From: Microbacterium trichothecenolyticum
Lineage (GTDB): Bacteria; Actinomycetota; Actinomycetes; Actinomycetales; Microbacteriaceae
Assembly: GCF_030818955.1 (NCBI RefSeq)
Contig: NZ_JAUTBF010000001.1
Coordinates: 1,550,001 to 1,614,000 of the forward strand
Direction: 5' to 3'
Length of the DNA: 64,000 nt
In this document: one piece after another, positions 28,079-38,834 of the stretch
Layout of the letters: every line of letters starts with the position of its first letter
How positions within the stretch are numbered: the stretch's first letter is position 1
Translations under genes and position numbers: made by a program
The notes under the pieces: generated by a model
Told to the model about the DNA's origin: nothing
What the model saw: the letters and a program-made list of their open reading frames with translations, nothing else
The model's database searches: none

Positions 28079-30795
28079 GGGTCACCGCCCTCGACGCGAC
28101 CCTGCCCCCCGCCGGGCTCCCCGGCCTCGACCCGACGCTGTCGCGCCTCGTCGAGGTACCCGGTGCCGCCGCCGACGCGGGACACGCCCGCACGTGGCAC
28201 GTGCTCGACTCCGGCTCCGCTCTCTCCGCCGGAGGGATCGAGCCGGTGGGCACCATCGTCGCGGTGCACGGCAACCCGACGTGGTCGTACCTCTGGCGCG
28301 CGTTGGTCGCCGCGTCGCTCGCCCGCGCCGAGGCGGGGCGCACGCCCTGGCGGGTCGTGGCCGTCGACCAGCTCGAGATGGGCTTCTCCGACCGCACGTC
28401 GCTGCGGCGCACGCTGGCCCAGCGCATCGCCGATCTCGACGCCGTGGTCGGCGCGCTCGACATCACGGGTCCGGTCGTCACGATCGGGCACGACTGGGGC
28501 GGGCCGGTGTCGCTCGGCTGGGCCGTCGAGAACCGCGACCGCCTCGCGGCCGTCATCGCGCTGAACACGGCGGTGCACCACCCCGACGGGGCGCCCCTGC
28601 CGTTCGCGCTGCGCGTGGCCACCGCCCGCGGGATGCTCGCCGCCGGCACCACCGGCACGACGGCGTTCCTCGACACCACGCTGGCCCTGGCCGATCTCGA
28701 TCCCGCGGTGCGCGCGGCGTTCCGGGCGCCCTATGCCACGGTCGCCCGTCGCCGCGGCATCGGCGGGTTCGTCGCCGACATCCCCGCCACCGCGGCCGAC
28801 GAGAGCACACCGGCGCTGCGCCGCCTGTCGGCGGGGCTTCGCGAGGTGACGGTGCCCGCACTGCTTCTGCGCGGTCCGAAAGACCCCGTGTTCGGCGAGG
28901 GCCACCTCGACGACCTCACCGAGCGCCTCCCGCACGCCGACGTGCACCGCTTCGAAGGCGCCGGCCACCTCATCGCCGAGGAACGTCCCTACGCCGAGGT
29001 CGTGCTCGACTGGCTCGACGAGAAGGGCGTGGCCACGGATGCCGCGGCCTCGGGCGCGGAGCCGGCCGCGGGCGTCGAGCCGGGCACGGCTGCAGAGCCC
29101 GCCCCCGGCGCTGACCCGGCCCCGGACGCACAGCCGGCCGCGAGCACGGCCGCCGCACCCGACACGGCGCCGACTGGTCGCCTGTGGGACGCCCTCGACG
29201 CCCGCCGCGACGACGACGACACCGCCGTGATCGACATGAGCACCTCCCGCGACGGCGCACCGCTGCGCGTGAGCTGGCGACAGCTCGCCACGCGCGTCGA
29301 TGAGCTCGCCGCCGGGCTCGCCGCGTTCGGCGTCCGCGCGGGCGATCGCGTCTCGCTCCTCGTGCCGCCCGGTCCCACGCTCACCGCCGCGCTGTACGCG
29401 TGTCTGCGCATCGGCGCGGTCGTCGTCGTGGCCGACCGGGGCCTCGGCATCCGGGGTCTGTCCCGCGCCGTGCGCGGTGCCGTGCCCGACGTCGTCATCG
29501 GCGAGGTCGCGGGGCTTGCCGCCGCCCGCGCGCTCGGCTGGCCCGGCCGCCGGATCTCGGCGGCGTCCCTTCCTGCCGTCAGCGGGCGCGCCCTCGGCGT
29601 CGAAGCGAGCCTCTCCGATCTCGCCCGCGCCGGCCGTGGCCGGTCCCTTCCCGACGCCCCCGCCCCGGACGCCGACGCGGCCGTGCTGTTCACCTCGGGT
29701 TCCACGGGACCGGCGAAGGGCGTTGTGTATACGCACGCCCAACTCACGGCGCTGCGCGACACCCTCGCCGCGCACTTCGGGGTGACGGCTGACACGGGAC
29801 TGGTGACCGGCTTCGCCCCGTTCGCTCTGCTCGGACCCGCCCTGGGCACGCGGTCGGCGACGCCCGACATGGACGTCTCCGCGCCCCGCACCCTGACCGC
29901 TGCCGCGGTCGCCGCCGCCGTCCGGGCCTCGGACGCGCGGATCGTCTTCCTCTCCCCCGCCGCGGTCGCCAACGTCGTCGCGACCGCCTCCGCACTGGAC
30001 AGCGCCGACCGTGCAGCGCTGGAGCGCGTCGAGACGTTCCTGTCCACGGGCGCCCCCGTGAGCATCGAGCTGCTGTGCCAGGCTCAGGCGCTCATGCCGA
30101 ACGCGACGGCGCATACCCCGTACGGCATGACCGAGTGCCTCCTCGTCGCGGACGTCACCCTGCCCGAGATCGAGCAGGCGGCGGGCGACCGCGGCGTCTG
30201 CGTCGGACGACCCCTCGGCACGGGCCAGGTGCGCATCTCGGCGATCGACGACGAGGGCCGCGCGACGGGCGACCCGACGACCGCGACGGGCGTGACCGGC
30301 GAGATCGTCATCTCGGCGCCGCACCTCAAGCGCGGGTACTTCCGCCTCTACCTCACCGACCGCGAGGCGCGGCGCGGCCTCGCGGACAGGTGGCACCGCA
30401 CCGGTGACGTCGGCCACCTCGACGCCGACGGCCGCCTCTGGGTCGAGGGTCGCCTGCCCCACGTCATCACCACCGCCGACGGTCCCGTCACCCCGGTCGG
30501 CATCGAACAGGATGCCGAGACCGTGCCCGATGTCGTCCGCGCCGCCGCGGTCGGCGTCGGTCCCGTCGGCCGGCAGGTCGTGGTCGTGGTCGTCGAGGCC
30601 GGTGCCCGGAGGCCGGGCCTCGCCTCGCCCGAGCTCACCGCGGCCGTCCGCACCTCGACGGAGCAGACCGTCGCGGCCGTGCTCGTCGCGCCGACGCTGC
30701 CGACCGACATCCGCCACAACTCCAAGATCGACCGCTCGCGCCTCGCCGCGTGGGCCGAACATCTGCTCGCGGGCGAGAAGCCGACGGCGCCGTGA
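28075..30795 (+). CDS. oleBC: OleBC fusion: beta-lactone decarboxylase and beta-lactone synthetase
   Basis: This is a 906-residue fusion. The N-terminal OleB domain (about 1-320) is an alpha/beta hydrolase of the haloalkane dehalogenase group with nucleophile Asp140 (TIGHDWGGP) and His in GAGHLIAEE. It splits beta-lactones into cis-alkene and CO2. A low-complexity Ala/Pro/Glu linker (about 322-362) joins it to the OleC domain (about 365-900), an AMP-forming enzyme with P-loop FTSGSTGPAKGVVY and motif YGMTE. OleC closes the beta-hydroxy acid to a beta-lactone with ATP. The GTG overlaps the oleA stop and the gene overlaps oleD. Confidence 0.9.
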   Translation: MRVTALDATLPPAGLPGLDPTLSRLVEVPGAAADAGHARTWHVLDSGSALSAGGIEPVGTIVAVHGNPTWSYLWRALVAASLARAEAGRTPWRVVAVDQLEMGFSDRTSLRRTLAQRIADLDAVVGALDITGPVVTIGHDWGGPVSLGWAVENRDRLAAVIALNTAVHHPDGAPLPFALRVATARGMLAAGTTGTTAFLDTTLALADLDPAVRAAFRAPYATVARRRGIGGFVADIPATAADESTPALRRLSAGLREVTVPALLLRGPKDPVFGEGHLDDLTERLPHADVHRFEGAGHLIAEERPYAEVVLDWLDEKGVATDAAASGAEPAAGVEPGTAAEPAPGADPAPDAQPAASTAAAPDTAPTGRLWDALDARRDDDDTAVIDMSTSRDGAPLRVSWRQLATRVDELAAGLAAFGVRAGDRVSLLVPPGPTLTAALYACLRIGAVVVVADRGLGIRGLSRAVRGAVPDVVIGEVAGLAAARALGWPGRRISAASLPAVSGRALGVEASLSDLARAGRGRSLPDAPAPDADAAVLFTSGSTGPAKGVVYTHAQLTALRDTLAAHFGVTADTGLVTGFAPFALLGPALGTRSATPDMDVSAPRTLTAAAVAAAVRASDARIVFLSPAAVANVVATASALDSADRAALERVETFLSTGAPVSIELLCQAQALMPNATAHTPYGMTECLLVADVTLPEIEQAAGDRGVCVGRPLGTGQVRISAIDDEGRATGDPTTATGVTGEIVISAPHLKRGYFRLYLTDREARRGLADRWHRTGDVGHLDADGRLWVEGRLPHVITTADGPVTPVGIEQDAETVPDVVRAAAVGVGPVGRQVVVVVVEAGARRPGLASPELTAAVRTSTEQTVAAVLVAPTLPTDIRHNSKIDRSRLAAWAEHLLAGEKPTAP

Positions 30796-31751
30796 GGGTC
30801 CTCGCCACCGGCGCGTCCGGCTTCCTCGGCCGGGCCGTCGTCCGCGCCCTCCAGCAGGAGGGGCATGAGGTACGCACTCTGCAGCGCCGCCCCTCGGGCG
30901 TCGAGGGCGCCCACGACCGCCTCGGTTCGGTAACGGATCCGGATGCCGTGGCATCCGCGCTCGATGGCATCGACGGCGTCGTGCACCTCGCGGCGAAGGT
31001 GTCTCTCGCGGGAGACCCGGCGCAGTTCCGCGCCGTGAACGTCGAGGGCACCCGGACGCTTCTCGACGCGGCGCGCACCGCCGGAGTGACGCGCGTCGTC
31101 CACGTCTCCTCCCCCTCCGTCGCGCACGCCGGTCATGCCCTGGCCGGGGTGGGCGCCGAACCCGCCGATCCGGCGGCGGCGCGCGGCGAGTACGCCCGGA
31201 CGAAGGCCGAGGCGGAACTGCTCGCCCTGTCGTATGCCTCGGAGAGCATGTCGCTCGTCGCGATCCGTCCGCACCTCGTCTGGGGCCCGGGCGACACTCA
31301 GCTGATCGCACGGATCGTCGACCGCGCGCGCCGCGGGCGCCTGCCGCTGCTGAACGGCGGCGCGGCGCTCATCGACTCCACGTACGTCGACAACGCGGCA
31401 TCCGGGATCGTCGCCGCCCTCGACCGCGTCGACGAGGTCAGCGGCCGTGCGTACGTGCTCACGAACGGCGAGCCGCGCCCGGTGGGCGACCTGCTCGCCG
31501 GGATCTGCCGGGCCTCGGGCGTCGAGCCGCCGCGTTTCAGCGTGCCCGCGGGGCTGGCGAAGGCCGCCGGGGCGCTCGTCGAGCGCGTCTGGGCCGTACG
31601 CCCGGGTGAAGACGAGCCGCCCATGACGCGCTTCCTCGCCGAACAGCTGTCGACCGCGCACTGGTTCGACCAGACCGCGATCCGCCGCGATCTGCGATGG
31701 AGCCCCGCCGTGTCTCTCGACGAGGGCCTCCGTCGCCTTTCCCGCGCCTGA
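30792..31751 (+). CDS. oleD: OleD, NADPH-dependent beta-keto acid reductase
   Basis: The 319-residue short-chain dehydrogenase/reductase of the extended 3-beta-HSD type has the nucleotide motif TGASGFLG at residues 6-13 and a catalytic YARTK (YxxxK). OleD reduces the 2-alkyl-3-keto acid made by OleA to the beta-hydroxy acid used by OleC. The GTG overlaps the oleBC stop, completing a three-gene operon. Its 3' side faces katG, with two inverted repeats in the 227-bp gap. Confidence 0.87.
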   Translation: MRVLATGASGFLGRAVVRALQQEGHEVRTLQRRPSGVEGAHDRLGSVTDPDAVASALDGIDGVVHLAAKVSLAGDPAQFRAVNVEGTRTLLDAARTAGVTRVVHVSSPSVAHAGHALAGVGAEPADPAAARGEYARTKAEAELLALSYASESMSLVAIRPHLVWGPGDTQLIARIVDRARRGRLPLLNGGAALIDSTYVDNAASGIVAALDRVDEVSGRAYVLTNGEPRPVGDLLAGICRASGVEPPRFSVPAGLAKAAGALVERVWAVRPGEDEPPMTRFLAEQLSTAHWFDQTAIRRDLRWSPAVSLDEGLRRLSRA

Positions 31752-31815
31752 CCTTCTCCCCGCGCTGTCCCCCGCGCCCTCCCTTCCCCGCGCCCTCCCC
31801 TCGTCGCCCTCCCCC

Positions 31816-31876
31816 GTTGACTTCGGCCAAACGCACGCGCCCCCACACCCCCGCCGTACACAAGCCCGAAGTCAAC
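31816..31876. repeat. Perfect 11-bp inverted repeat, GTTGACTTCGG / CCGAAGTCAAC
   Basis: GTTGACTTCGG (31816-31826) pairs exactly with CCGAAGTCAAC (31866-31876) across a 39-bp C-rich spacer, between the 3' ends of oleD and katG. The spacer is strongly C-biased and has no open frame of note. It could be a transcription barrier, a dispersed repeat element or a mobile-element scar. Confidence 0.6.
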
Positions 31877-31913
31877 GAGAGCGAGACCCTCGCGGCCCGG
31901 GCCCGCACACGGC

Positions 31914-31947
31914 GGAAGGCCCGCCCCCGCGAGGGGACGGGCCTTCC
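31914..31947. terminator. Hairpin terminator between oleD and katG
   Basis: GGAAGGCCCG (31914-31923) pairs with CGGGCCTTCC (31938-31947), with inner CCCC/GGGG pairing, 32 bp beyond the katG stop. It can serve both convergent operons. Confidence 0.7.
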
Positions 31948-31978
31948 GGGCGCCGAGCCGCGAGGCGGCCGGGGTCGC

Positions 31979-34699
<2,721 letters not shown>

Positions 34700-34701
34700 T
34701 C

Positions 34702-34729
34702 ACTCTAACTTGTTTTGAGTGAATCAAAA
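34702..34729 (-). promoter_or_regulatory. furA-katG promoter with palindromic FurA operator
   Basis: The -10 is TAGAGT (34707-34702 on the minus strand), six bases before the furA ATG. The palindrome TTTTGA-GTGAA-TCAAAA (34713-34729) stands out as the most AT-rich spot nearby and covers the -35 position. Autorepression by FurA binding here is the natural reading; FurA binds an AT-rich site at the same place in mycobacteria. Confidence 0.65.
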
Positions 34730-34759
34730 ATGACACGCCGGCAAACGTGAGGATGCCAC

Positions 34760-35755
34760 TCACCCCGCGGTCAGCGTCGGAGTCCCCGCTTCGTACTCGG
34801 TGAGATCGCCGGTCTCGCCACGGCGCGCAGCTCGCCGGCCCACCCCGAGCATGTACGACAAGAACACCCCGAGAGCCACCGCGCCGATCGCGATCTTCAC
34901 CTGCCAGGGCCAGTCCCGGGGCGTGACGAAACCCTCGACCAGTCCCGACAGGGCCAGCGCGAAAACCAGTCCGACCGCGACCGTCGCCAGGGATCGACCG
35001 GCCGCGGCGAGCGCCGCCGCCCGAGTTCGTCGGCCCGGCGCCACCCACGCCCAGAAGATCTGCAGGCCCGCCGCGCCCGCCACGAAGATCGCCGTGAGCT
35101 CGAGCAGGCCGTGCGGGAGGATGAACTGGAAGAACACGTCCGCACGGTCGAAGGCGACCATGACCGCGGCGGCCTGCCCCACGCCCACGGCGTTCTGCAT
35201 GATCACCATGACCGGCCAGAAGCCGGTCACTCCGAACAGCACGCACTGCGCGGCGATCCAGGCGTTGTTCGTCCACACCGTGCCCGCGAAGATGCCGTTG
35301 GGATTCTCGCGGTAGTAGTCGACGAAGCGCTCGTCGGCGTAGTTCTGCAGGTCGCTGCGGGCGCCCAGCGCGGCGACCGCGGCCGGATCGGCCGAGATCC
35401 ACAACGCCACGAGCGCGGCGACCGCGACGAAAAAGAGCGCCACCGCGAGTGTCATCCACCGCACCCGGTACAGCGCGGCCGGCAGCTGCCAGAGGAAGAA
35501 CCGCGGCATCTGCCGTAGGACGTTCTCGCGCACGCCGGTGAGACGCAGGCGCGTGCGGGCGAGCAGGATGGAGACATAGTCGCCCTGCGGCGTGCGTCCG
35601 GCCGAGGTCTTGATGTCGGCCAGGTCGGCCGACGCCGCCCGGTAGCGGGTGACGAGCTCGTCGACCTCGGGACCGCTGAGGTGCCGCCGCCGCCCCAGCT
35701 CGTCGAGCCGGGCCCATTCGTCACGACGGGCGGCCGTGAGGGCGTCGAGGTCCAT
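34760..35755 (-). CDS. SpoIIM-like (stage II sporulation protein M) membrane protein
   Basis: The 331-residue protein has a cytoplasmic helical N-terminus (MDLDALTAARRDEWARLDEL) and about five to six membrane segments between residues 98 and 310, including the conserved NNAWIAAQCVLFGV and ILPHGLLELTAIFVAGAAGL of the SpoIIM family. It does not imply sporulation; the family is widespread in actinobacteria beside RDD, MoxR and DUF58 genes. The ATG at 35755 is chosen because TACAGT sits 7 nt upstream. An in-frame ATG at 35773 would overlap the divergent RDD gene. Confidence 0.83.
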   Translation of the reverse strand: MDLDALTAARRDEWARLDELGRRRHLSGPEVDELVTRYRAASADLADIKTSAGRTPQGDYVSILLARTRLRLTGVRENVLRQMPRFFLWQLPAALYRVRWMTLAVALFFVAVAALVALWISADPAAVAALGARSDLQNYADERFVDYYRENPNGIFAGTVWTNNAWIAAQCVLFGVTGFWPVMVIMQNAVGVGQAAAVMVAFDRADVFFQFILPHGLLELTAIFVAGAAGLQIFWAWVAPGRRTRAAALAAAGRSLATVAVGLVFALALSGLVEGFVTPRDWPWQVKIAIGAVALGVFLSYMLGVGRRAARRGETGDLTEYEAGTPTLTAG

Positions 35756-35762
35756 GTGATCA

Positions 35763-35768
35763 ACTGTA
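35763..35768 (-). promoter_or_regulatory. Candidate -10 (TACAGT) of the SpoIIM-like gene
   Basis: TACAGT followed by TGATCAC and the ATG at 35755. Only 16 bp separate the divergent start codons, so the two promoters must overlap each other's coding region. Confidence 0.4.
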
Positions 35769-35771
35769 CGC

Positions 35772-36602
35772 ATGGCCTCCTCGTCGACTCCCGCGCCCGC
35801 GGTCAGCCTCGTGCACACTCGCACCGACGAGACCCTCACCGGCGAGGCGGTCGCCCTCGATGTACAGCCCGTCGGCCTTTTCCTGCGGGCGGTGGGCTGC
35901 CTCATCGACATGCTGATCGGCGTCGGGCTGCTCGTGGGCGGCGGCCTCCTCGTGATCGCCATGAGCGTGCGCGGCAGCCTGCCCGACAGCGCCATCGGTA
36001 TCGCGGTGGTGACGCTGCTGGTGAGCGTCATGGTGGTGGTTCCCACGGCCGTCGAGACCCTCTCACGCGGGCGCAGCCTCGGCCGCCTCGTCGTGGGGGC
36101 GAGGATCGTGCGCACCGACGGCGGGGCGGCCGGCTTTCGCCACGCCTTCATCCGCGCCCTCGTCGGCGTGCTCGAACTGTGGCTCACCGTCGGCGCGATC
36201 GCCGCCGTCGTGGGAATGTTCACCCCGCGCGCACAGCGCTTGGGCGACCTGGTCGCGGGCACGGCGAGCGAGCGCACGCGCACGCGCCCCCTGCCTCCGC
36301 CGGCTCTCGGCATCCCTCCCGGTCTCGAGGCCTGGGCAGCCCTCGCCGACGTGTCGCGCCTGCCCGACCGGCTCGCCTCCCGCATGGCGACCTTCGTGCG
36401 CGGTGCCGACGCCCTGGATGCGGCCGCGCGCGCCCGCGTGGCCGCAGACCTCGCCGAGGCCGTACGCCCGTTCGTCTCACCCCTGCCCCCGGCGGACGCG
36501 GAGATGCTGGTGCGCGCAGTGTCGGCGGTGCGTCGAGACCGCGAGTACCGCGCCCTGGTCCTCGAGAACGAGCGAGCGGCCGCCCTCACCGAGAAAGCGT
36601 GA
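35772..36602 (+). CDS. RDD-family membrane protein
   Basis: The 276-residue protein has an RDD domain at about 30-170 (FLRAVGCLIDMLIGVGLLVG, then LSRGRSLGRLVVGARIV) with three to four membrane helices and a cytoplasmic helical C-terminus (about 180-276). Some RDD proteins are transporters or ion exchangers; the function of this one is unknown. It is divergent from the SpoIIM-like gene. In many actinobacteria the two accompany the MoxR/DUF58 operon, which here lies 8 kb away on the other side of the ole and furA-katG genes. Confidence 0.85.
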   Translation: MASSSTPAPAVSLVHTRTDETLTGEAVALDVQPVGLFLRAVGCLIDMLIGVGLLVGGGLLVIAMSVRGSLPDSAIGIAVVTLLVSVMVVVPTAVETLSRGRSLGRLVVGARIVRTDGGAAGFRHAFIRALVGVLELWLTVGAIAAVVGMFTPRAQRLGDLVAGTASERTRTRPLPPPALGIPPGLEAWAALADVSRLPDRLASRMATFVRGADALDAAARARVAADLAEAVRPFVSPLPPADAEMLVRAVSAVRRDREYRALVLENERAAALTEKA

Positions 36603-36627
36603 GCTCAGCCGGGTGTCGAGCGCGCCC

Positions 36628-36834
36628 TCAGGCCCGCATCGTCTCGTGCCGGACGACGACCCATCCGCGCGGAACCGACAGCCGATCGGCGTGCACGGCG
36701 CAGAGGTCGTGCGCGTGCGGATCGCCCGCCCGACCCAGGGGCCCCAAGGCCGCCATCTGGTCGCCGTAGTCGTAGGTGAGGGTGCTCATCGCCTCGCGGG
36801 CACATCCCACCTTCGAGCAGAGTCTGTCGCGCAT
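36628..36834 (-). CDS. DUF3499 protein
   Basis: A 68-residue cytoplasmic protein with the DUF3499 pattern: paired cysteines CSKVGCAREA near the start, ATLTYDYGDQ-like strand (here STLTYDYGDQMAALGPL) and HDLCAVHADRLSVPRGW near the end. The cysteines and histidines suggest zinc binding. It matches Rv3258c in position, divergent from an Rv3259-like gene and upstream of whiB2. Function unknown. Confidence 0.85.
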   Translation of the reverse strand: MRDRLCSKVGCAREAMSTLTYDYGDQMAALGPLGRAGDPHAHDLCAVHADRLSVPRGWVVVRHETMRA

Positions 36835-36842
36835 CGCGGGTC

Positions 36843-36848
36843 AGCCTA
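36843..36848 (-). promoter_or_regulatory. Candidate -10 (TAGGCT) of a leaderless DUF3499 promoter
   Basis: TAGGCT is followed by eight bases and the ATG at 36834. Confidence 0.4.
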
Positions 36849-36949
36849 GTGAGACACCCGCGTACCGTGACACCGCCGCGCCGCGCGGGAGAGAGTTCGG
36901 ATGCCGCGGCTCGGTGTCGGCACGGGGGAAACGGCGACGCCGGCGAACG

Positions 36950-36955
36950 TAGGAT
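36950..36955 (+). promoter_or_regulatory. Candidate -10 (TAGGAT) of a leaderless promoter
   Basis: TAGGAT is followed by GAAGCC and the ATG at 36962. Confidence 0.45.
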
Positions 36956-36961
36956 GAAGCC

Positions 36962-37396
36962 ATGGTGCGTCGACGTTCCCGCGAAGTCCGGCCGGTCGTC
37001 CGTCCGTCGCGGCACGGCCGACATGGGCGCGAGGATCGCAGCCCCGTCGTGCGACCGCCGCTGCCCCCCATCGATACCCGCGTCGAACGGTTCGACATCG
37101 CTGTGAGCGCGGCCGCGGAGTTCTTGCGGTCGGCCTGGTCCGAGCTGCGCGAGGTGTCGTTCGAGATCGGCATCATGCCGCCCGCCGCGGCCGACGGCAT
37201 CCCCCGGTGGACCGTGCTGCGCGACGAGAAGCGCATCATCCTGTATCGCGTGCCGATCGAGCGCCTGGGACACCCGCACCACGACGACGACCTGCACCGG
37301 CGCATGATGATCGAAGGCGCCGTCTTCCGTGCCGCCGCCGAGTACCTCGACCGCGACCCGTGGGACCTCGGCCCCGAGCGCTTCCGCTTCTTCTGA
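36962..37396 (+). CDS. Rv3259-like protein (metallopeptidase-family fold, no HExxH)
   Basis: The 144-residue protein has a basic N-terminal tail and a domain at about 42-140 that resembles the zincin-like metallopeptidase family next to DUF3499 genes (EFLRSAWSELREVSFEIGIM, then RIILYRVPIERLGHP). The helix that normally carries HExxH reads RRMMIEGAVFRAAAEYL, so the metal-binding motif is missing and peptidase activity is doubtful. Divergent from DUF3499, as in M. tuberculosis Rv3258c-Rv3259. Confidence 0.7.
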   Translation: MVRRRSREVRPVVRPSRHGRHGREDRSPVVRPPLPPIDTRVERFDIAVSAAAEFLRSAWSELREVSFEIGIMPPAAADGIPRWTVLRDEKRIILYRVPIERLGHPHHDDDLHRRMMIEGAVFRAAAEYLDRDPWDLGPERFRFF

Positions 37397-37442
37397 TCGC
37401 GTCAGGATCGTCCTCGGCGACCGCTGGAGGCCGCCGCACGAG

Positions 37443-38834
37443 TCAGGGCAGGACGCTCAGCGCCGCCGCCGCGGCGTCGGCGGGCCACAGCGGGTACGAC
37501 GCCAGGGCTCCGGCACCCGAGTAGGTGACCGCTGCGCGCACGGCGGCACTCGTCTCGAGACGGTACACCCCGGCTGCCGCCGCCACGGCGGTGCTCGTTC
37601 CGGCGGGAACGCTCGCCTGGATCGGCGCGGCACCGTCGGTGGGCGTGAGGGTGACCGTGGCGTCCTGCGCTTCCGCGGTCACGACGACCGCGGCTCCGAC
37701 GCCGGGCGCCACCGCGACGAAGCCCGCCGTGGTGATGCGCGGAGTGGGGACGTACCAGGCGAAGTCCGCGCCCTCCCCGAATCCCGTGGTCGACCACGTC
37801 GCGCCCACGACGGGGGCGGTGGCGTCGACCTCGACGGTGTACGCCCCCGCCGTCAGACCCGACAGATCGAGCGAGGTCGGCTTGCCGGCTGTGAGCGGAA
37901 CCTGCGTCGCGGCGGGCGCCGTCGCCGACGGGTCCAACGGCGACAGGGTGACCGTCGCGGTGGCATCCGCTCCCGGTGCCAGCAGGCGCAGCACGGTGCC
38001 GGCCTGCCCCTGCCCCGAGGTGAGCACCTGCACACCGGGGATGACCAGGCGCGTGTCGGCTTGGGCGATGGGGGCGACCTGATCGCTTCCGCCGGGCAGG
38101 AGCACACGGGTGAGGCTGGCTTGGAGCGATGCGTGCACGGGAGCGCCCGATGAGACGACCCGCACGACGGGGCTCTCCTCGCCCAGCAGCAGGCCCGCCA
38201 GCGGAACCACGCGGCGACCTCCGGCAGGCACCACGAGGTTGGTGCCGCCGGGGGGCTGCGAGACGCCCTGTGCGCCGTAGACGCTCAGCTGCACCGTGGC
38301 CGGGACGTCACCGGGGTTGGCGAGCTCCACGAGGTCGTTCGCGCCCGTCGTCGTGGCACCGCCCACGAGCCACGACTCCGCGAGAGGAGCACGGCACGCG
38401 GATGCCGCGAACCCGGTGAGGTCGTCGGAGACGGCGGTGGCCGAGCCCGCGGCGGCCAGCGGCGTCGGAGCGCCGTCACGGGGGGCGGCGCGCAGCGCCT
38501 CCGCGTCGCCGGAGGCGTCGGCGGTCGCGCCGGTCAATCCGCTCGTGACGGGATCGCTGTCGGCAGGGCCGCTGACGACCTGCTGGGCCGCGGCCGCGCT
38601 CAGGCTGCCGGCCGCATCGGCACTGCGCCCGAGGGCGAGCAGCGGGCCGTCGCAGGCGAGCACGGTGTCGGAGGGGGCCGGCGTGGCCTCCACACGCAGA
38701 GGGGTCGCCGCGTACTCGGGCCACGGGGCGGCGATGCCGACCACGGTGCCCACCACCGCCGCCGTGGCCACGGCGGCGCCGGCGACGACGCGGGCGCTCG
38801 TGGCGGCGAAGCGGACGAGACGACGATCGCTCAT
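37443..38834 (-). CDS. DUF5719 exported protein
   Basis: The 463-residue protein has an N-terminal membrane anchor (about 14-36) and a large extracytoplasmic region of repeated beta-sandwich character, rich in Ala, Val, Thr and Gly. The segment AESWLVGGATTTGANDLVEL is typical of DUF5719. It is translationally coupled to the upstream membrane glycosyltransferase (stop and start overlap as ATGA). The same two genes neighbour whiB2 in many actinobacteria. A role in an envelope glycan pathway is inferred from the context only. Confidence 0.8.
   Translation of the reverse strand: MSDRRLVRFAATSARVVAGAAVATAAVVGTVVGIAAPWPEYAATPLRVEATPAPSDTVLACDGPLLALGRSADAAGSLSAAAAQQVVSGPADSDPVTSGLTGATADASGDAEALRAAPRDGAPTPLAAAGSATAVSDDLTGFAASACRAPLAESWLVGGATTTGANDLVELANPGDVPATVQLSVYGAQGVSQPPGGTNLVVPAGGRRVVPLAGLLLGEESPVVRVVSSGAPVHASLQASLTRVLLPGGSDQVAPIAQADTRLVIPGVQVLTSGQGQAGTVLRLLAPGADATATVTLSPLDPSATAPAATQVPLTAGKPTSLDLSGLTAGAYTVEVDATAPVVGATWSTTGFGEGADFAWYVPTPRITTAGFVAVAPGVGAAVVVTAEAQDATVTLTPTDGAAPIQASVPAGTSTAVAAAAGVYRLETSAAVRAAVTYSGAGALASYPLWPADAAAAALSVLP

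Noticed and set aside
27934..31311. Open frame of over 1100 codons on the minus strand opposite the ole genes
   Set aside because: Repetitive Arg/Gly/Asp composition typical of a reverse-frame shadow; oleA, oleBC and oleD explain the region.
35755..35773. Upstream ATG (35773) for the SpoIIM-like gene
   Set aside because: It would overlap the divergent RDD start; TACAGT 7 nt before 35755 favours the later ATG.
36962..37396. Active metallopeptidase
   Set aside because: No HExxH motif.
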